Of a stretch of DNA of 64,000 nucleotides, positions 32,462 to 40,759 are shown piece by piece (positions within the stretch are counted from its first letter, which is position 1; each line of letters begins with the position of its first letter). Position numbers and translations under genes: made by a program. Source of the DNA: an uncultured Prevotellaceae bacterium (GTDB lineage: Bacteria > Bacteroidota > Bacteroidia > Bacteroidales > Muribaculaceae); NCBI GenBank assembly GCA_900318645.1, contig ONLH01000018.1, positions 1 through 64,000 on the forward strand. Direction: 5' to 3'. The notes below the pieces were generated by a model, which saw nothing but the letters and a program-made list of their open reading frames with translations, did no database searches and had not been told where the DNA came from.

Positions 32462-33745
32462 TCACCATATTTCCAGTAGCCAATCTAGGGCCGAATAAAC
32501 GTGAATTGACTTGTCTTCAGAGGACACTATTTTCGAGTCGGTAAATGCAATTAGCGTGAGTTTGTCACAATTCAATTCATGAGAAGCCTTGACCAGTGAG
32601 GTCGTTTCCCGTTGAAGGGTTTTGGAATTACTGATGTCATACGCAACTTGGATCAGTTCTACGGCTTTGTTTTGATTGCAGATGACAAAATCCACTTCTT
32701 TTGCCCTAGGAGACGTTTTATAATAGTATATGTCAAGGAACAGAGGTGCACATCGGCGCATCAGTTCAATGAACACAATGTTCTCAAGTCTCCACCCCAA
32801 GTCTTCGGCCGCCATCGAATTCTCACGATTGTTTTGGATGCCTATGTCGACTGAATATGTTTTCTCATTGTGAATCCGTTGTTTACTTTTGAAAGAATGC
32901 TTTGTTAGCAATTGTATTAGGAACGCTTGTTGTAGAAATCCGACATATTTTTTGACGGTCTTGTCGGTAACATCCAGAAGCAAAGCAAGTTCACCATAGT
33001 TAATTGTTTGGCATGACGTTGAAATCAAGTGATGAGCCACTTTGCGCAGTACGTCAATATTTCTTACCTGATAGCGGTATTGAATGTCCTTGATAATAAT
33101 GGCTTCAATTAGGCTCTGGACATAACCACGTTTATTGTGCAATGACTGAAGTTCTGGGAATCCGCCATCAATCATGTATTGTGCAAAGGCTTGCTGTCGC
33201 TCAGCGACCGCTTTGGTGGTAATACCCTTAGTGTCAATATGATGAAAATGACAGTACTCTGAGAAAGAAAAAGGAAAGAGATGTATCTCATTATAGCGCC
33301 CCGTAAGATGAGTGGCTAACTCACCGCTCAACAACTTAGCATTGCTACCTGTCACGATGACATGCATCTTGCTTCTCAACAATCGATTCACAAACATGTG
33401 CCAGCCTTCCACATTTTGTACCTCATCAAGGAATAGATACTGAATATCGGCTCCATAAATCTGATAGATGCATGACAGCAATGTGTTAAGGTCTTCGACA
33501 TCCAAACTTGCAAGGCGGTCATCGTCAAAATTAGCATAGGCATAGTTAATCCCGTTCTCAATCAAGACCTTGTGGCAAAGAGTAGATTTTCCACTGCGTC
33601 TTACGCCAATGACGATTTGGGCAAGAGAACTATTCAGCTCAAATAAGGACTCCTCTCTTCGTGCGACCCATGTAGTTGTGTCGTAAGAATTTTTTTCATC
33701 CCTTTGCTCGGCTAAGACCTGGAGTATGATTCTTTCTGTTATCAT
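32462..33745 (-). CDS. AAA ATPase with C-terminal DUF4143 domain (copy 1)
   Basis: This 427-residue protein has Walker A GVRRSGKST (residues 47-55), Walker B YLFLDEVQN (DE at 108-109), a sensor Asn in VTGSNAKLL, and a winged-helix-like middle. The C-terminal DUF4143 domain has the restriction-fold-like strand pair KEVDFVICNQNKAVELIQV, where the usual ExK is replaced by ELIQ. The family is widespread in Bacteroidetes and has no established function. The gene has an excellent promoter, preceded by a tandem pair of inverted-repeat elements at 33813-33869. A second member at 39503 has the same arrangement. Confidence 0.88.
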   Translation of the reverse strand: MITERIILQVLAEQRDEKNSYDTTTWVARREESLFELNSSLAQIVIGVRRSGKSTLCHKVLIENGINYAYANFDDDRLASLDVEDLNTLLSCIYQIYGADIQYLFLDEVQNVEGWHMFVNRLLRSKMHVIVTGSNAKLLSGELATHLTGRYNEIHLFPFSFSEYCHFHHIDTKGITTKAVAERQQAFAQYMIDGGFPELQSLHNKRGYVQSLIEAIIIKDIQYRYQVRNIDVLRKVAHHLISTSCQTINYGELALLLDVTDKTVKKYVGFLQQAFLIQLLTKHSFKSKQRIHNEKTYSVDIGIQNNRENSMAAEDLGWRLENIVFIELMRRCAPLFLDIYYYKTSPRAKEVDFVICNQNKAVELIQVAYDISNSKTLQRETTSLVKASHELNCDKLTLIAFTDSKIVSSEDKSIHVYSALDWLLEIW

Positions 33746-33770
33746 AATGTGGATACTTGATTTTCAAGCG

Positions 33771-33802
33771 CAAAGATAGGTGAAATAATCATACACTCCA
33801 AA
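33771..33802 (-). promoter_or_regulatory. Promoter of ATPase copy 1 (TTTG-N20-TATCTTTG)
   Basis: On the minus strand TTTG (33802-33799), 20 bases, TATCTTTG (33778-33771). Transcription would begin about 20 bases before the ATG at 33745. The paired repeat elements start 11 bases upstream of the -33 box. Confidence 0.85.
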
Positions 33803-33812
33803 TAAATAAGTG

Positions 33813-33869
33813 CATTTTATCGGAGTATAAAACGAAAAAATGTCATTTTATCGGATTGCAAAACGATAA
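33813..33869 (-). repeat. Tandem pair of inverted-repeat elements upstream of ATPase copy 1
   Basis: Two 23-base copies (33813-33835 and 33844-33866) match at 20 of 23 positions with a period of 31 bases. Copy 2 has arms TTATCG and CGATAA around a 10-base centre; copy 1 has the same arms with one mismatch. On the minus strand the copies read ...AATCCGATAAAATG and ...ACTCCGATAAAATG. Likely a regulator- or ATPase-binding site. Confidence 0.75.
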
Positions 33870-33963
33870 CGAGCATTAGGTAAGACTGTCGTATGGCGAT
33901 TAATTCCCTTTGGGGGTTGGTCTATGCTGTGCATGGAGAGGTCGTTTTCGCTACGATCGTGGT

Positions 33964-34359
33964 TTAATAGCCGTCGCGGTCGCTGCGACCGTCTTCGAAG
34001 CCTTCGTCGTAACCTCGTTCGTAGCCGTCCAGGTATTGTTGTCGGGCCTTGCCACGGAGTTTGGTCTGGGGGGCGTAACTGTCTTCATAGGCACCGCCGT
34101 AGTCAGCACCGTCGTTGAAACCGTCTTCATAGCCGTCATCGTAGCCCATTTCCCAGTATTTGTTGACACGGGACGTTTTCTTCTTTTGAGCTGATTTCTT
34201 CTTGGTTTTGGCCTTGCTTTTCTTTTTGCTTTTGGTCTTCTTTGTAGTCACTTTGGTGACACTGGAAAGAGCCCCCAAAGAATGAGGTTCAGGCATCATT
34301 GCACCAGTTGTAAAACTGATGGCAAGGCACATGATGATAGCAAAAACGAAAGATCTCAT
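33964..34359 (-). CDS. Small secreted Lys-rich protein with DGY repeats, unknown function
   Basis: This 131-residue protein starts with a signal peptide (MRSFVFAIIMCLAISFTTGA), then a Lys/Thr/Ser-rich stretch (KTKSKKKSKAKTKKKSAQKK) and a tail of acidic-aromatic repeats (YDDGYEDGFNDG, DGYERGYDEGFEDGRSD). A longer open frame up to 34587 overlaps the tex gene in another frame and has no natural composition, so 34359 is chosen. It lies 13 bases after tex and may be co-transcribed. The tail suggests cation binding or cell-surface charge; no family is recognised. Confidence 0.6.
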   Translation of the reverse strand: MRSFVFAIIMCLAISFTTGAMMPEPHSLGALSSVTKVTTKKTKSKKKSKAKTKKKSAQKKKTSRVNKYWEMGYDDGYEDGFNDGADYGGAYEDSYAPQTKLRGKARQQYLDGYERGYDEGFEDGRSDRDGY

Positions 34360-34372
34360 CAATCGTTGACTC

Positions 34373-36511
34373 TTACTTGGGTTGGTCGATGCCGCGCATG
34401 GAGAGGGCGATGCGGCCGCGGTCATGGTCGATGCTGGCGACGCGGACGCGGACGTGCTGGTGGACGTGGACCTGGCGGGCGGGGGGAAGACCCTTCTGAG
34501 GCATCTGAGACACGTGGACGAGGCCGTCCTTGTGGATGCCCAGATCGACGAAAGCGCCAAACTGGGTGACGTTGGTGACGATGCCATTCAGCTCCATGCC
34601 TTCTCTCAGGTCCTTGATGTCGTTGACGTTCTCGTCAAATTCCCATACTTGCACCGTCGAGCGAGGGTCGCGTCCAGGTTTCTCCAGCTCGCTCATGATG
34701 TCACGCAAGGTGGGTTCGCCTACATCCTTGGAGAGATAGCGTTGCAGGTCAATCTTGTCGCGTTGTGCCTTGTCCTTGATGAGGTCGGCGATGCTGCAAC
34801 CGCAGTCCCGTGCCATGCGCTCTACAAGGGCGTAACGCTCGGGATGGACGGCGCTGTTGTCCAATGGATTGGCGCTCTCGGGTACGCGCAAGAAACCTGC
34901 CGCCTGCTCAAAGGTCTTTGGACCCAGTTTGGGTACCTTGAGCAGCTGTTGGCGTGATGTGAAGTGGCCGTTGGCAGCGCGATAATCCACGATGTTCTGG
35001 GCGAGGGTGGGGCCGAGGCCTGCGATGTAGGTGAGCAGTTCCTTGGAGGCCGTGTTGACGTTCACGCCGACGCTGTTCACGCAGCTCTGCACCGTGAAGT
35101 CCAGGGCCTCCTTGAGCCGTGTCTGGTCCACGTCATGCTGGTACTGTCCCACGCCGATGGACTTGGGGTCAATCTTGACCAATTCGGCAAGTGGATCGAG
35201 CAGACGGCGTCCGATAGAAACGGCACCGCGCACGGTCACGTCCTTGTCGGGGAACTCGTCGCGGGCAATCTTGCTGGCGCTATAGATGGAAGCACCATTC
35301 TCGCTCACGACAAACACGTCGATGGGTCGGCGGTAACGGATGCGCTTCAGAAAACGCTCGGTCTCGCGACTGGCCGTGCCGTTGCCCAGGGCGATGGCGT
35401 CAATCTTGTAGGCCTCGGTGAGCGAGTGTATCTTCTTGGTCGCCCCCTCGATGTCATTGTGGGGAGCGGTGGGGTAGATGACATCGTTATACAGCAGGTT
35501 GCCCTGCTCGTCAAGGCAGACAACTTTGCAGCCGGTGCGGAAGCCGGGATCGACGGCTAATACGCGCTTGCGGCCCAAGGGCGGCGCAAACAACAGTTGG
35601 CGCACGTTCTGGGCGAAGGTTTCAATGGCCTCGTCATCGGCTTTCTCTTTGGCTGCCGTTGCAAACTCCGTCTCGATAGATGGCTTGACCAGGCGCTTGA
35701 AGCTGTCTTCGGCAGCCTCATCAACTAGCTGTGATGCTTCGCCATTGCCCTTGACCACGATGCGTGCGATATTGTCAAGCGTGCGGTCATCGTTGATTTC
35801 GATACCGACCTTGAGGAAGCCTTCCTTCTCGCCACGGCGGATGGCCAGTAACTGATGAGATGAAACGCGCTTCAACGGCATGGAGTACTCATAGTAGTTC
35901 TCATAGTTGCGGCCCTCAATCTCCTTGCCCTTGACGAAGTGGGAGACGAGTCGCGCGTCATACTTGAAGCCTCGTCTAACCGCGTTGCGCACCGCCTCGT
36001 TTTCGCTAACCCACTCGGCGATGATGTCTTGTGCTCCCGTGATGGCTGCATCGGTGTCGGGCACCTTGTCACCATCAACAAATTGTTTTGCCCGTTCCTC
36101 GATATTGCCGCTGCGTTGCGACATGATGATTTTGGCCAGCGGCTCGAGCCCCAGTTGGCGAGCTGCTTCGGCGCGGGTCTTGCGTTTGGGTTTGTAGGGC
36201 AGGTAGATGTCTTCCAGCGTGTTGGCATCCCAGCAGTTGTTGATGCGGTCGGCCAGTTCGGGAGTCAGTTTGTCTTGTGCCTCGATGGTCTTGAGGATGG
36301 TGGCGCGGCGCTTCTCCAATTCGCGGTAGTAACGCAGCCGTTGGTCAATAGACTGGATGGAAAAATCGTCGAGGTTGCCTGTCGCCTCCTTGCGGTAACG
36401 GCTGATGAACGGGATGGTCGCACCATCGTCAAGCAGATTGACGGTGCCTGCCACTTGGTTAATGGGTATGTTCAGCTCTTGGGAAATGAGCGTTGAGAGT
36501 TTGTCTGCCAT
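34373..36511 (-). CDS. tex: Tex, RNA-binding transcription accessory protein
   Basis: The 712-residue protein has the full Tex layout: N-terminal helical domain, YqgF/RNase-H-like domain near residues 320-450 (VLAVDPGFRTGCKV), helix-hairpin-helix domains (VNTASKELLTYIAGLGPTLAQNIVDYRAANG) and a C-terminal S1 RNA-binding domain (LNGIVTNVTQFGAFVDLGIHKDGLVHVSQM). Tex is a conserved RNA-binding factor linked to transcription-coupled processes. It lacks the DNA-binding extra insertions of longer forms. The upstream spacer is filled by an AACTGGGAA tract. Confidence 0.95.
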   Translation of the reverse strand: MADKLSTLISQELNIPINQVAGTVNLLDDGATIPFISRYRKEATGNLDDFSIQSIDQRLRYYRELEKRRATILKTIEAQDKLTPELADRINNCWDANTLEDIYLPYKPKRKTRAEAARQLGLEPLAKIIMSQRSGNIEERAKQFVDGDKVPDTDAAITGAQDIIAEWVSENEAVRNAVRRGFKYDARLVSHFVKGKEIEGRNYENYYEYSMPLKRVSSHQLLAIRRGEKEGFLKVGIEINDDRTLDNIARIVVKGNGEASQLVDEAAEDSFKRLVKPSIETEFATAAKEKADDEAIETFAQNVRQLLFAPPLGRKRVLAVDPGFRTGCKVVCLDEQGNLLYNDVIYPTAPHNDIEGATKKIHSLTEAYKIDAIALGNGTASRETERFLKRIRYRRPIDVFVVSENGASIYSASKIARDEFPDKDVTVRGAVSIGRRLLDPLAELVKIDPKSIGVGQYQHDVDQTRLKEALDFTVQSCVNSVGVNVNTASKELLTYIAGLGPTLAQNIVDYRAANGHFTSRQQLLKVPKLGPKTFEQAAGFLRVPESANPLDNSAVHPERYALVERMARDCGCSIADLIKDKAQRDKIDLQRYLSKDVGEPTLRDIMSELEKPGRDPRSTVQVWEFDENVNDIKDLREGMELNGIVTNVTQFGAFVDLGIHKDGLVHVSQMPQKGLPPARQVHVHQHVRVRVASIDHDRGRIALSMRGIDQPK

Positions 36512-36557
36512 AGCTGGGAATAACTGGGAAAACTGGGAAAATAGGGAATAACTGGGA
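36512..36557. repeat. AACTGGGAA micro-repeat tract
   Basis: TAACTGGGAAAACTGGGAAAATAGGGAATAAC-like units fill the spacer between the metallophosphoesterase and tex genes. Confidence 0.65.
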
Positions 36558-36565
36558 GAGGGTGA

Positions 36566-37741
36566 TTATTTCTTTTTCTTGAGGGTGATGACGGTGATTT
36601 CGGGGGTGGTGCCGATGCGCATGGGTGGTCCCACCATACCGGTGCCGATGTTGACATAGAGCCACTGGTTGCCCTCACGGTAGGCTCCGCCCCACTCGGG
36701 ATAGCGTATGCTTGCCGGTGACCAGCGCCAGTTGCCCAACTTGAGCATGAGTTGCCAGGCGTGGGTGTGGCCGGCAAGCATCAGGTCGATATTGCTGTTG
36801 GTCAATGTGTTGGCACGCCAGGCATAGGGGTTGTGCTGCAACAGGATTTTAAAGTTGCCGTCTTTTAGTCCGCTATATGCTTTGGCAAGGTTGCCGCGCT
36901 TCTCAAACGGGTGGTCGCCGAAGTTCTCGGTGCCGATGAGTACTATCTGGTCTTCACCGCGCTTGATGAGCGTGTAGTCATCGTTGAGCAATTTCCACCC
37001 GGCGGTGGCTTGTAGGTCACACAGTGCCTTGCGGTCGGCAATCTGGGCGTTCTCGTCATCCCAACGCACGTAGTTGTCATAGTCGTGGTTGCCGAGCACC
37101 GAGAACACGCCGTCGGGAGCATGTAACCTAGCCAACAGGTCACGATAGGGTAGTGCTTCATCGGTCTTGCGGCTCACGAGGTCACCTGTGAAGCAGATCA
37201 TGTCGGGGTGCAAGTCGTTGATGGTATTGATCTGGCGCTCAACGATGGCGGTTCGACCGTTGTAGGTGCCTAGGTGGGCATCGCTCCACTGCACGATGCG
37301 GTAGCCATCAAAGGCATCGGGCAGGTTGTCAAATGCCATTTCCACCTCGTTCACCTCGATTTTGCCGGGAGTGACAATGGCTCCCCACCACATGATGCCG
37401 AACACCAGTGCTGCCACAATGAAGGAACATATTGTCATCCACCCTTGCTTCAATAGTCGTCCAATGCCGTACACCAGCATTCCCAACGCCTTGGGCGCCA
37501 GAATGGCGAAGAAGGTGTAAAGCATGTATTGACCTAGTACAAAGGTGCTGTTGGGCGTTGAAGCCTCGTTGAGTGGCATCACGGCAACGGCGGTGGTCAG
37601 CGCTGCGGTGAGCACAGCCAAGGCGCCGTTGAACCACGCCAGTCCACGGTAGCCGCTACGGCGCAACCTTCGGCAGATAAAAACGTCCATGGCGATGCAG
37701 AGCACCGCCACGACGATTAATCCTAACCAGTGAATCTTCAT
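36566..37741 (-). CDS. Membrane-anchored metallophosphoesterase
   Basis: This 391-residue protein has four N-terminal transmembrane helices (to about residue 125) and a calcineurin-like phosphoesterase domain with all metal motifs: SDAHLG, FTGDLV, VLGNHDYDN, LQHNP and AGHTHAWQL. Members of this group (YaeI-like) act on phospholipid headgroups or UDP-glucosamine lipids. It lies just upstream of tex on the same strand, separated by 54 bases of tract. Confidence 0.9.
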   Translation of the reverse strand: MKIHWLGLIVVAVLCIAMDVFICRRLRRSGYRGLAWFNGALAVLTAALTTAVAVMPLNEASTPNSTFVLGQYMLYTFFAILAPKALGMLVYGIGRLLKQGWMTICSFIVAALVFGIMWWGAIVTPGKIEVNEVEMAFDNLPDAFDGYRIVQWSDAHLGTYNGRTAIVERQINTINDLHPDMICFTGDLVSRKTDEALPYRDLLARLHAPDGVFSVLGNHDYDNYVRWDDENAQIADRKALCDLQATAGWKLLNDDYTLIKRGEDQIVLIGTENFGDHPFEKRGNLAKAYSGLKDGNFKILLQHNPYAWRANTLTNSNIDLMLAGHTHAWQLMLKLGNWRWSPASIRYPEWGGAYREGNQWLYVNIGTGMVGPPMRIGTTPEITVITLKKKK

Positions 37742-37743
37742 TT

Positions 37744-37798
37744 TAGGCGTTTTGGACTTTAGACCTTAGATTTTAGACTCTAGACCTTAGACTTTAGG
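37744..37798. repeat. CTTTAGACCTTAGA micro-repeat tract with GCGGATGC word
   Basis: GACTTTAGACCTTAGATTTTAGAC-type units continue to about 37798 and are followed by GCGGATGC (37804). They lie between the metallophosphoesterase and acyltransferase genes. Confidence 0.65.
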
Positions 37799-37842
37799 TT
37801 ATCGCGGATGCCCCCTAAAGCCTAACAGCTAAAGCTTGAAGC

Positions 37843-39024
37843 CTACTTTGTTGCCTCCAGGTAGTTGGTGAGCGGGTTGCTGTACATCTGCAACATCTTG
37901 TTGTACATGTAGAAGCGGTCGGCCTCGCTCAACTTCAGACCTTCGGTCTTGTCAATCTGGCTGGAGAGGTACTGCTCGAATGACTCGCGATCCTCCTGAG
38001 TGTACTTGTCGGCAAAGAGCTTGTCATCAAACAGGATGTCGTGGGCGATGTAGTTGGTCTTATAGATTTTGTAGTTCTGATGGATGGCGTGGTCAATGAT
38101 GGCGCACACGCGGTCAACCACCAGGAACTTGTCCAGACCCTCGGGAATCTTGTCCAGTTCCTCATTGATGCAGGGCGTGAAGGCGTAGTGTACCTCACCC
38201 TTGTGGCCGATGATACCGGTCTTCATGCTGATGAGGTCGTCCTCGGGCGCCTTGCGCCAGTTGGGGTTCTTGCTCTTGCACAGGAACTCCTTGGCCTTGA
38301 GGTAGTCGTTGGGATCATACTCATAGCTGATTGAGATGGGTGCGATGTTCAATTCCTTGAGACTGTCGAGGAAGGACTTGTCGCGGTTGCCGTAGGCCAG
38401 CATCTTGATGAGGCTCTCCTGAGTGCGGTCGTTGCTGTCCTTGCAACGTCCCTCGCGCTGGGCAATCCACAGCGAGGCGCGTTTCTCCTGCACGGCAAAG
38501 TGCATGTAGCCCGACAGCTGTACGGCAGCGGTCAGCGTCTGGATGCGGCCCAGGTTGCGCTTCACGATGAAGCTCTTGTTCATGCGCACCAGCTTGGTGA
38601 TCCAGTCATAGATGAGCAGGTTATTGCCGATGGCGATTTCGCAGGCATCGCGGCCGCCCTTGATGAGCAGATAGCTTAGCTGGGCCGAGTCGAGCACGAT
38701 GTCGCGGTGGTTGGTGACAAAGGTATAGGGCACTTCCTTGTCCAGGTTCTCGGTGCCACTCGTGGTGAGCGTAGTCGCCGTCTTGGCCATGAGACCCTCG
38801 ATGAAGGGTTTCATCACCTTGACCTGGAACTCATGCTTGGAGTTGATGCTCAGCAGCACGTGTTTGAATTCCGAGTACTTGTAGTTGGGCAGTGCCATAG
38901 CCACAATCTTCTGGAAACCAGGTTCCTGAACCAGGATGGTCATTGCCGTTTGAAAATCCTTGTCAGGAATCGGGCAAATGTCCTGATACTCAACTGGAAT
39001 GGGTATGTTCTCGTTCTCTATCAT
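37843..39024 (-). CDS. 1-acyl-glycerol-3-phosphate acyltransferase-like protein (PlsC family)
   Basis: This protein of about 393 residues carries an acyltransferase block TFVTNHRDIVLDSAQL, a variant of the NHxxxxD motif found in Bacteroidales members, and SFIVKRNLGR (second block) further on. It probably acylates a glycerolipid or related substrate at the inner membrane. The ATG at 39024 (MIENEN) gives an N-terminus like the family; an ATG at 39081 adds 19 residues and is possible. A TTTG-N20-TAATTTTG promoter lies at 39096-39127. Confidence 0.8.
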   Translation of the reverse strand: MIENENIPIPVEYQDICPIPDKDFQTAMTILVQEPGFQKIVAMALPNYKYSEFKHVLLSINSKHEFQVKVMKPFIEGLMAKTATTLTTSGTENLDKEVPYTFVTNHRDIVLDSAQLSYLLIKGGRDACEIAIGNNLLIYDWITKLVRMNKSFIVKRNLGRIQTLTAAVQLSGYMHFAVQEKRASLWIAQREGRCKDSNDRTQESLIKMLAYGNRDKSFLDSLKELNIAPISISYEYDPNDYLKAKEFLCKSKNPNWRKAPEDDLISMKTGIIGHKGEVHYAFTPCINEELDKIPEGLDKFLVVDRVCAIIDHAIHQNYKIYKTNYIAHDILFDDKLFADKYTQEDRESFEQYLSSQIDKTEGLKLSEADRFYMYNKMLQMYSNPLTNYLEATK

Positions 39025-39095
39025 AGTGGTAAAGTATTGCAGAGGCTCTTGTCGACACCTCTCGGTTTTTTGGTTGTTCAATTATTCTTAACCCA

Positions 39096-39127
39096 CAAAA
39101 TTAGTGCTAAAAGCGCAAAATGCCAAA
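39096..39127 (-). promoter_or_regulatory. Promoter of the PlsC-like gene (TTTG-N20-TAATTTTG)
   Basis: On the minus strand TTTG (39127-39124), 20 bases, TAATTTTG (39103-39096). Confidence 0.8.
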
Positions 39128-39475
39128 TTTTGATTTGGTTTTGTTGAGGCACATGCAAATTTAACCCATTAACCCTGCAGAGCCAACGTGAATTACACGA
39201 ATTAAGGCCACGCGAAGACGAGGCCCTACGATAAACAACTGAAAAGTCTAAGCCCATGCTATAGTTGTTGTGAAACTTCGTTTGCTGCAGCCAAGATTAA
39301 CATAATTCTCCTTGCTATCGTGGTGGCATTCATTGTGTAAATCCGAAGTGCTACTCCCGATTTACATTGCAAATCCGAAGTAGTACTCCCGATTTGCGCG
39401 ATTTAAAAGCATAATAATCAATAAAATGAAGTTTTTTTATTGAATTTTTTTTAGAAATAAATTTTTTGTGTAATT
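39128..39475. other. Intergenic region with a GTAGGGCCTCG element and the paired elements of ATPase copy 2
   Basis: No gene is present. A GTAGGGCCTCGTCTTCGCG element on the minus strand (39232-39210) resembles the one at 4554-4577. Two tandem inverted-repeat elements occupy 39337-39397. The rest is AT-rich. Confidence 0.6.
39337..39397 (+). repeat. Tandem pair of inverted-repeat elements upstream of ATPase copy 2
   Basis: Two 29-base elements (39337-39365 and 39369-39397) match at 25 of 29 positions, with a 32-base period. Element 1 has arms GTAAATC/GATTTAC, element 2 GCAAATC/GATTTGC; the single change in each arm is compensatory, so pairing is preserved. The centres read CGAAGTGCTACTCCC and CGAAGTAGTACTCCC. 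Confidence 0.85.
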
Positions 39476-39478
39476 TTG
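39471..39478 (+). promoter_or_regulatory. -7 box TAATTTTG of ATPase copy 2
   Basis: TAATTTTG lies 24 bases before the ATG at 39503, which favours that start over an in-frame TTG at 39476. No clear -33 box. Confidence 0.6.
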
Positions 39479-39502
39479 CCGCAAATCATCAATAATTTAG
39501 TT

Positions 39503-40648
39503 ATGTATCCACGCATTCTTTCACTTGACGAAATACAGGATGACAGTCTTTTCTTGTGGGGTGCCAGACAGACAGGAAAGAGCACGTTATTGAAAGCGTT
39601 GTTCCCTAAGGCCAGGTACTATGATCTGCTGAACGCTAATCTGTTTCGCTCCCTGTCACGTAACCCATCGCTGATGAGGGAACAACTCATATTGTTGCCC
39701 AAAGGCTCGGTGGTCATCATCGATGAAGTTCAGAAAGTACCTGACCTGCTTGATGAGGTTCACTGGTTAATCCAGAACCAAGGGCTGCATTTCATCTTGT
39801 GCGGCTCTAGTGCACGCAAGTTACGTCGTAGTGGTGCAAACCTGTTAGGCGGTCGGGCGTTATCTAACACGCTGTTCCCATTGGTGAGTGCCGAGATTGA
39901 TGATTTTGACCTTGAACGTGCACTTAACTATGGGACTATACCACCTCATTACTTAGCAAAGAATCCCGTGCGGCGTCTGCAGGCCTATATTGATGATTAC
40001 ATCCAACAAGAAATTGTTGCAGAATTGGTATTGCGTAATTTGTCGGCTTTCACTCGTTTTCTTGAAGTAGCGGCATTGAGTGACACTGAGATTGTCAATT
40101 ATACAAACATTGCTGCTGAATGTGGAGTGTCTGCCAAGACGGTAAAGGAGTATTTTTCAATATTGGAAGAAACGATGTTTGGCTTTATGCTTCCAGCCTA
40201 TACACGCACCATCAAGAGGCGCTTGGTACAAAGTCCCAAATTCTATTTCTTTGATGTGGGAATCCCCAACTACCTGCTGGAAAGAACTCCGCTTAAACCT
40301 GATACAGCAGATTATGGTCATGCCTTTGAACACTTGATGGTCCAAGAATTGAGAGCATATCTTGGCTACCACCACTCTCGTAAACAATTGTCCTATTGGC
40401 GCACATCAAGTGGCATTGAAGTGGATTGCGTTATCGGCGACGCCGAGGTAGCGATAGAATTCAAGTCCTCTACTGAAGTGCGTAACGCCCAATTGAAGGG
40501 GCTACGCACCTTCGCCGAAGAGCATCCTGGTGTCAAGCGATATGTGGTATCTCGTGAAATATATCCACGCCTTGTCGATGGCATCGAGATTTGGCCCATT
40601 CGTGACTTCCTTGCCAAACTCTGGCAAGGGGGTGTCATCACACCGTGA
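39503..40648 (+). CDS. AAA ATPase with C-terminal DUF4143 domain (copy 2)
   Basis: This 381-residue protein has Walker A GARQTGKST (residues 20-28), Walker B VVIIDEVQKV (DE at 74-75), sensor GSSARKL and a C-terminal DUF4143 domain. That domain ends in EVDCVIGDAEVAIEFKSS, which keeps the E...ExK pattern of restriction-like folds that copy 1 has lost. It is divergent from copy 1, so the two are not a recent duplication, yet both are preceded by tandem inverted-repeat elements. It converges with the tricorn-like protease gene. Confidence 0.87.
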   Translation: MYPRILSLDEIQDDSLFLWGARQTGKSTLLKALFPKARYYDLLNANLFRSLSRNPSLMREQLILLPKGSVVIIDEVQKVPDLLDEVHWLIQNQGLHFILCGSSARKLRRSGANLLGGRALSNTLFPLVSAEIDDFDLERALNYGTIPPHYLAKNPVRRLQAYIDDYIQQEIVAELVLRNLSAFTRFLEVAALSDTEIVNYTNIAAECGVSAKTVKEYFSILEETMFGFMLPAYTRTIKRRLVQSPKFYFFDVGIPNYLLERTPLKPDTADYGHAFEHLMVQELRAYLGYHHSRKQLSYWRTSSGIEVDCVIGDAEVAIEFKSSTEVRNAQLKGLRTFAEEHPGVKRYVVSREIYPRLVDGIEIWPIRDFLAKLWQGGVITP

Positions 40649-40692
40649 CAGGAGAAAGCCACTTGACCCCAAGGATCATTCTTGTTCCTTAA

Positions 40693-40733
40693 GAAAAAGA
40701 AAAAAGTCGGGAACCGTGGAGAGGGTTCCCGAC
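40693..40733 (-). terminator. Terminator of the tricorn-like protease gene
   Basis: GTCGGGAACC pairs with GGTTCCCGAC over an 8-base loop. On the minus strand it is followed by a T-rich run (complement of GAAAAAGAAAAAA). Confidence 0.8.
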
Positions 40734-40759
40734 CTGATTTTGTGTTGTTGTGATGGATG

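Noticed and set aside
33964-34587. 207-residue version of the Lys-rich secreted protein
   Set aside because: The extra N-terminal part runs inside tex in another frame and has Ser/Thr/Arg-rich shadow composition; the internal Met at 34359 starts a good signal peptide.
39337-39397. Paired repeats as the start of a CRISPR array
   Set aside because: Only two copies separated by 3 bases, with palindromic arms and no cas genes; better explained as regulatory or recognition elements.
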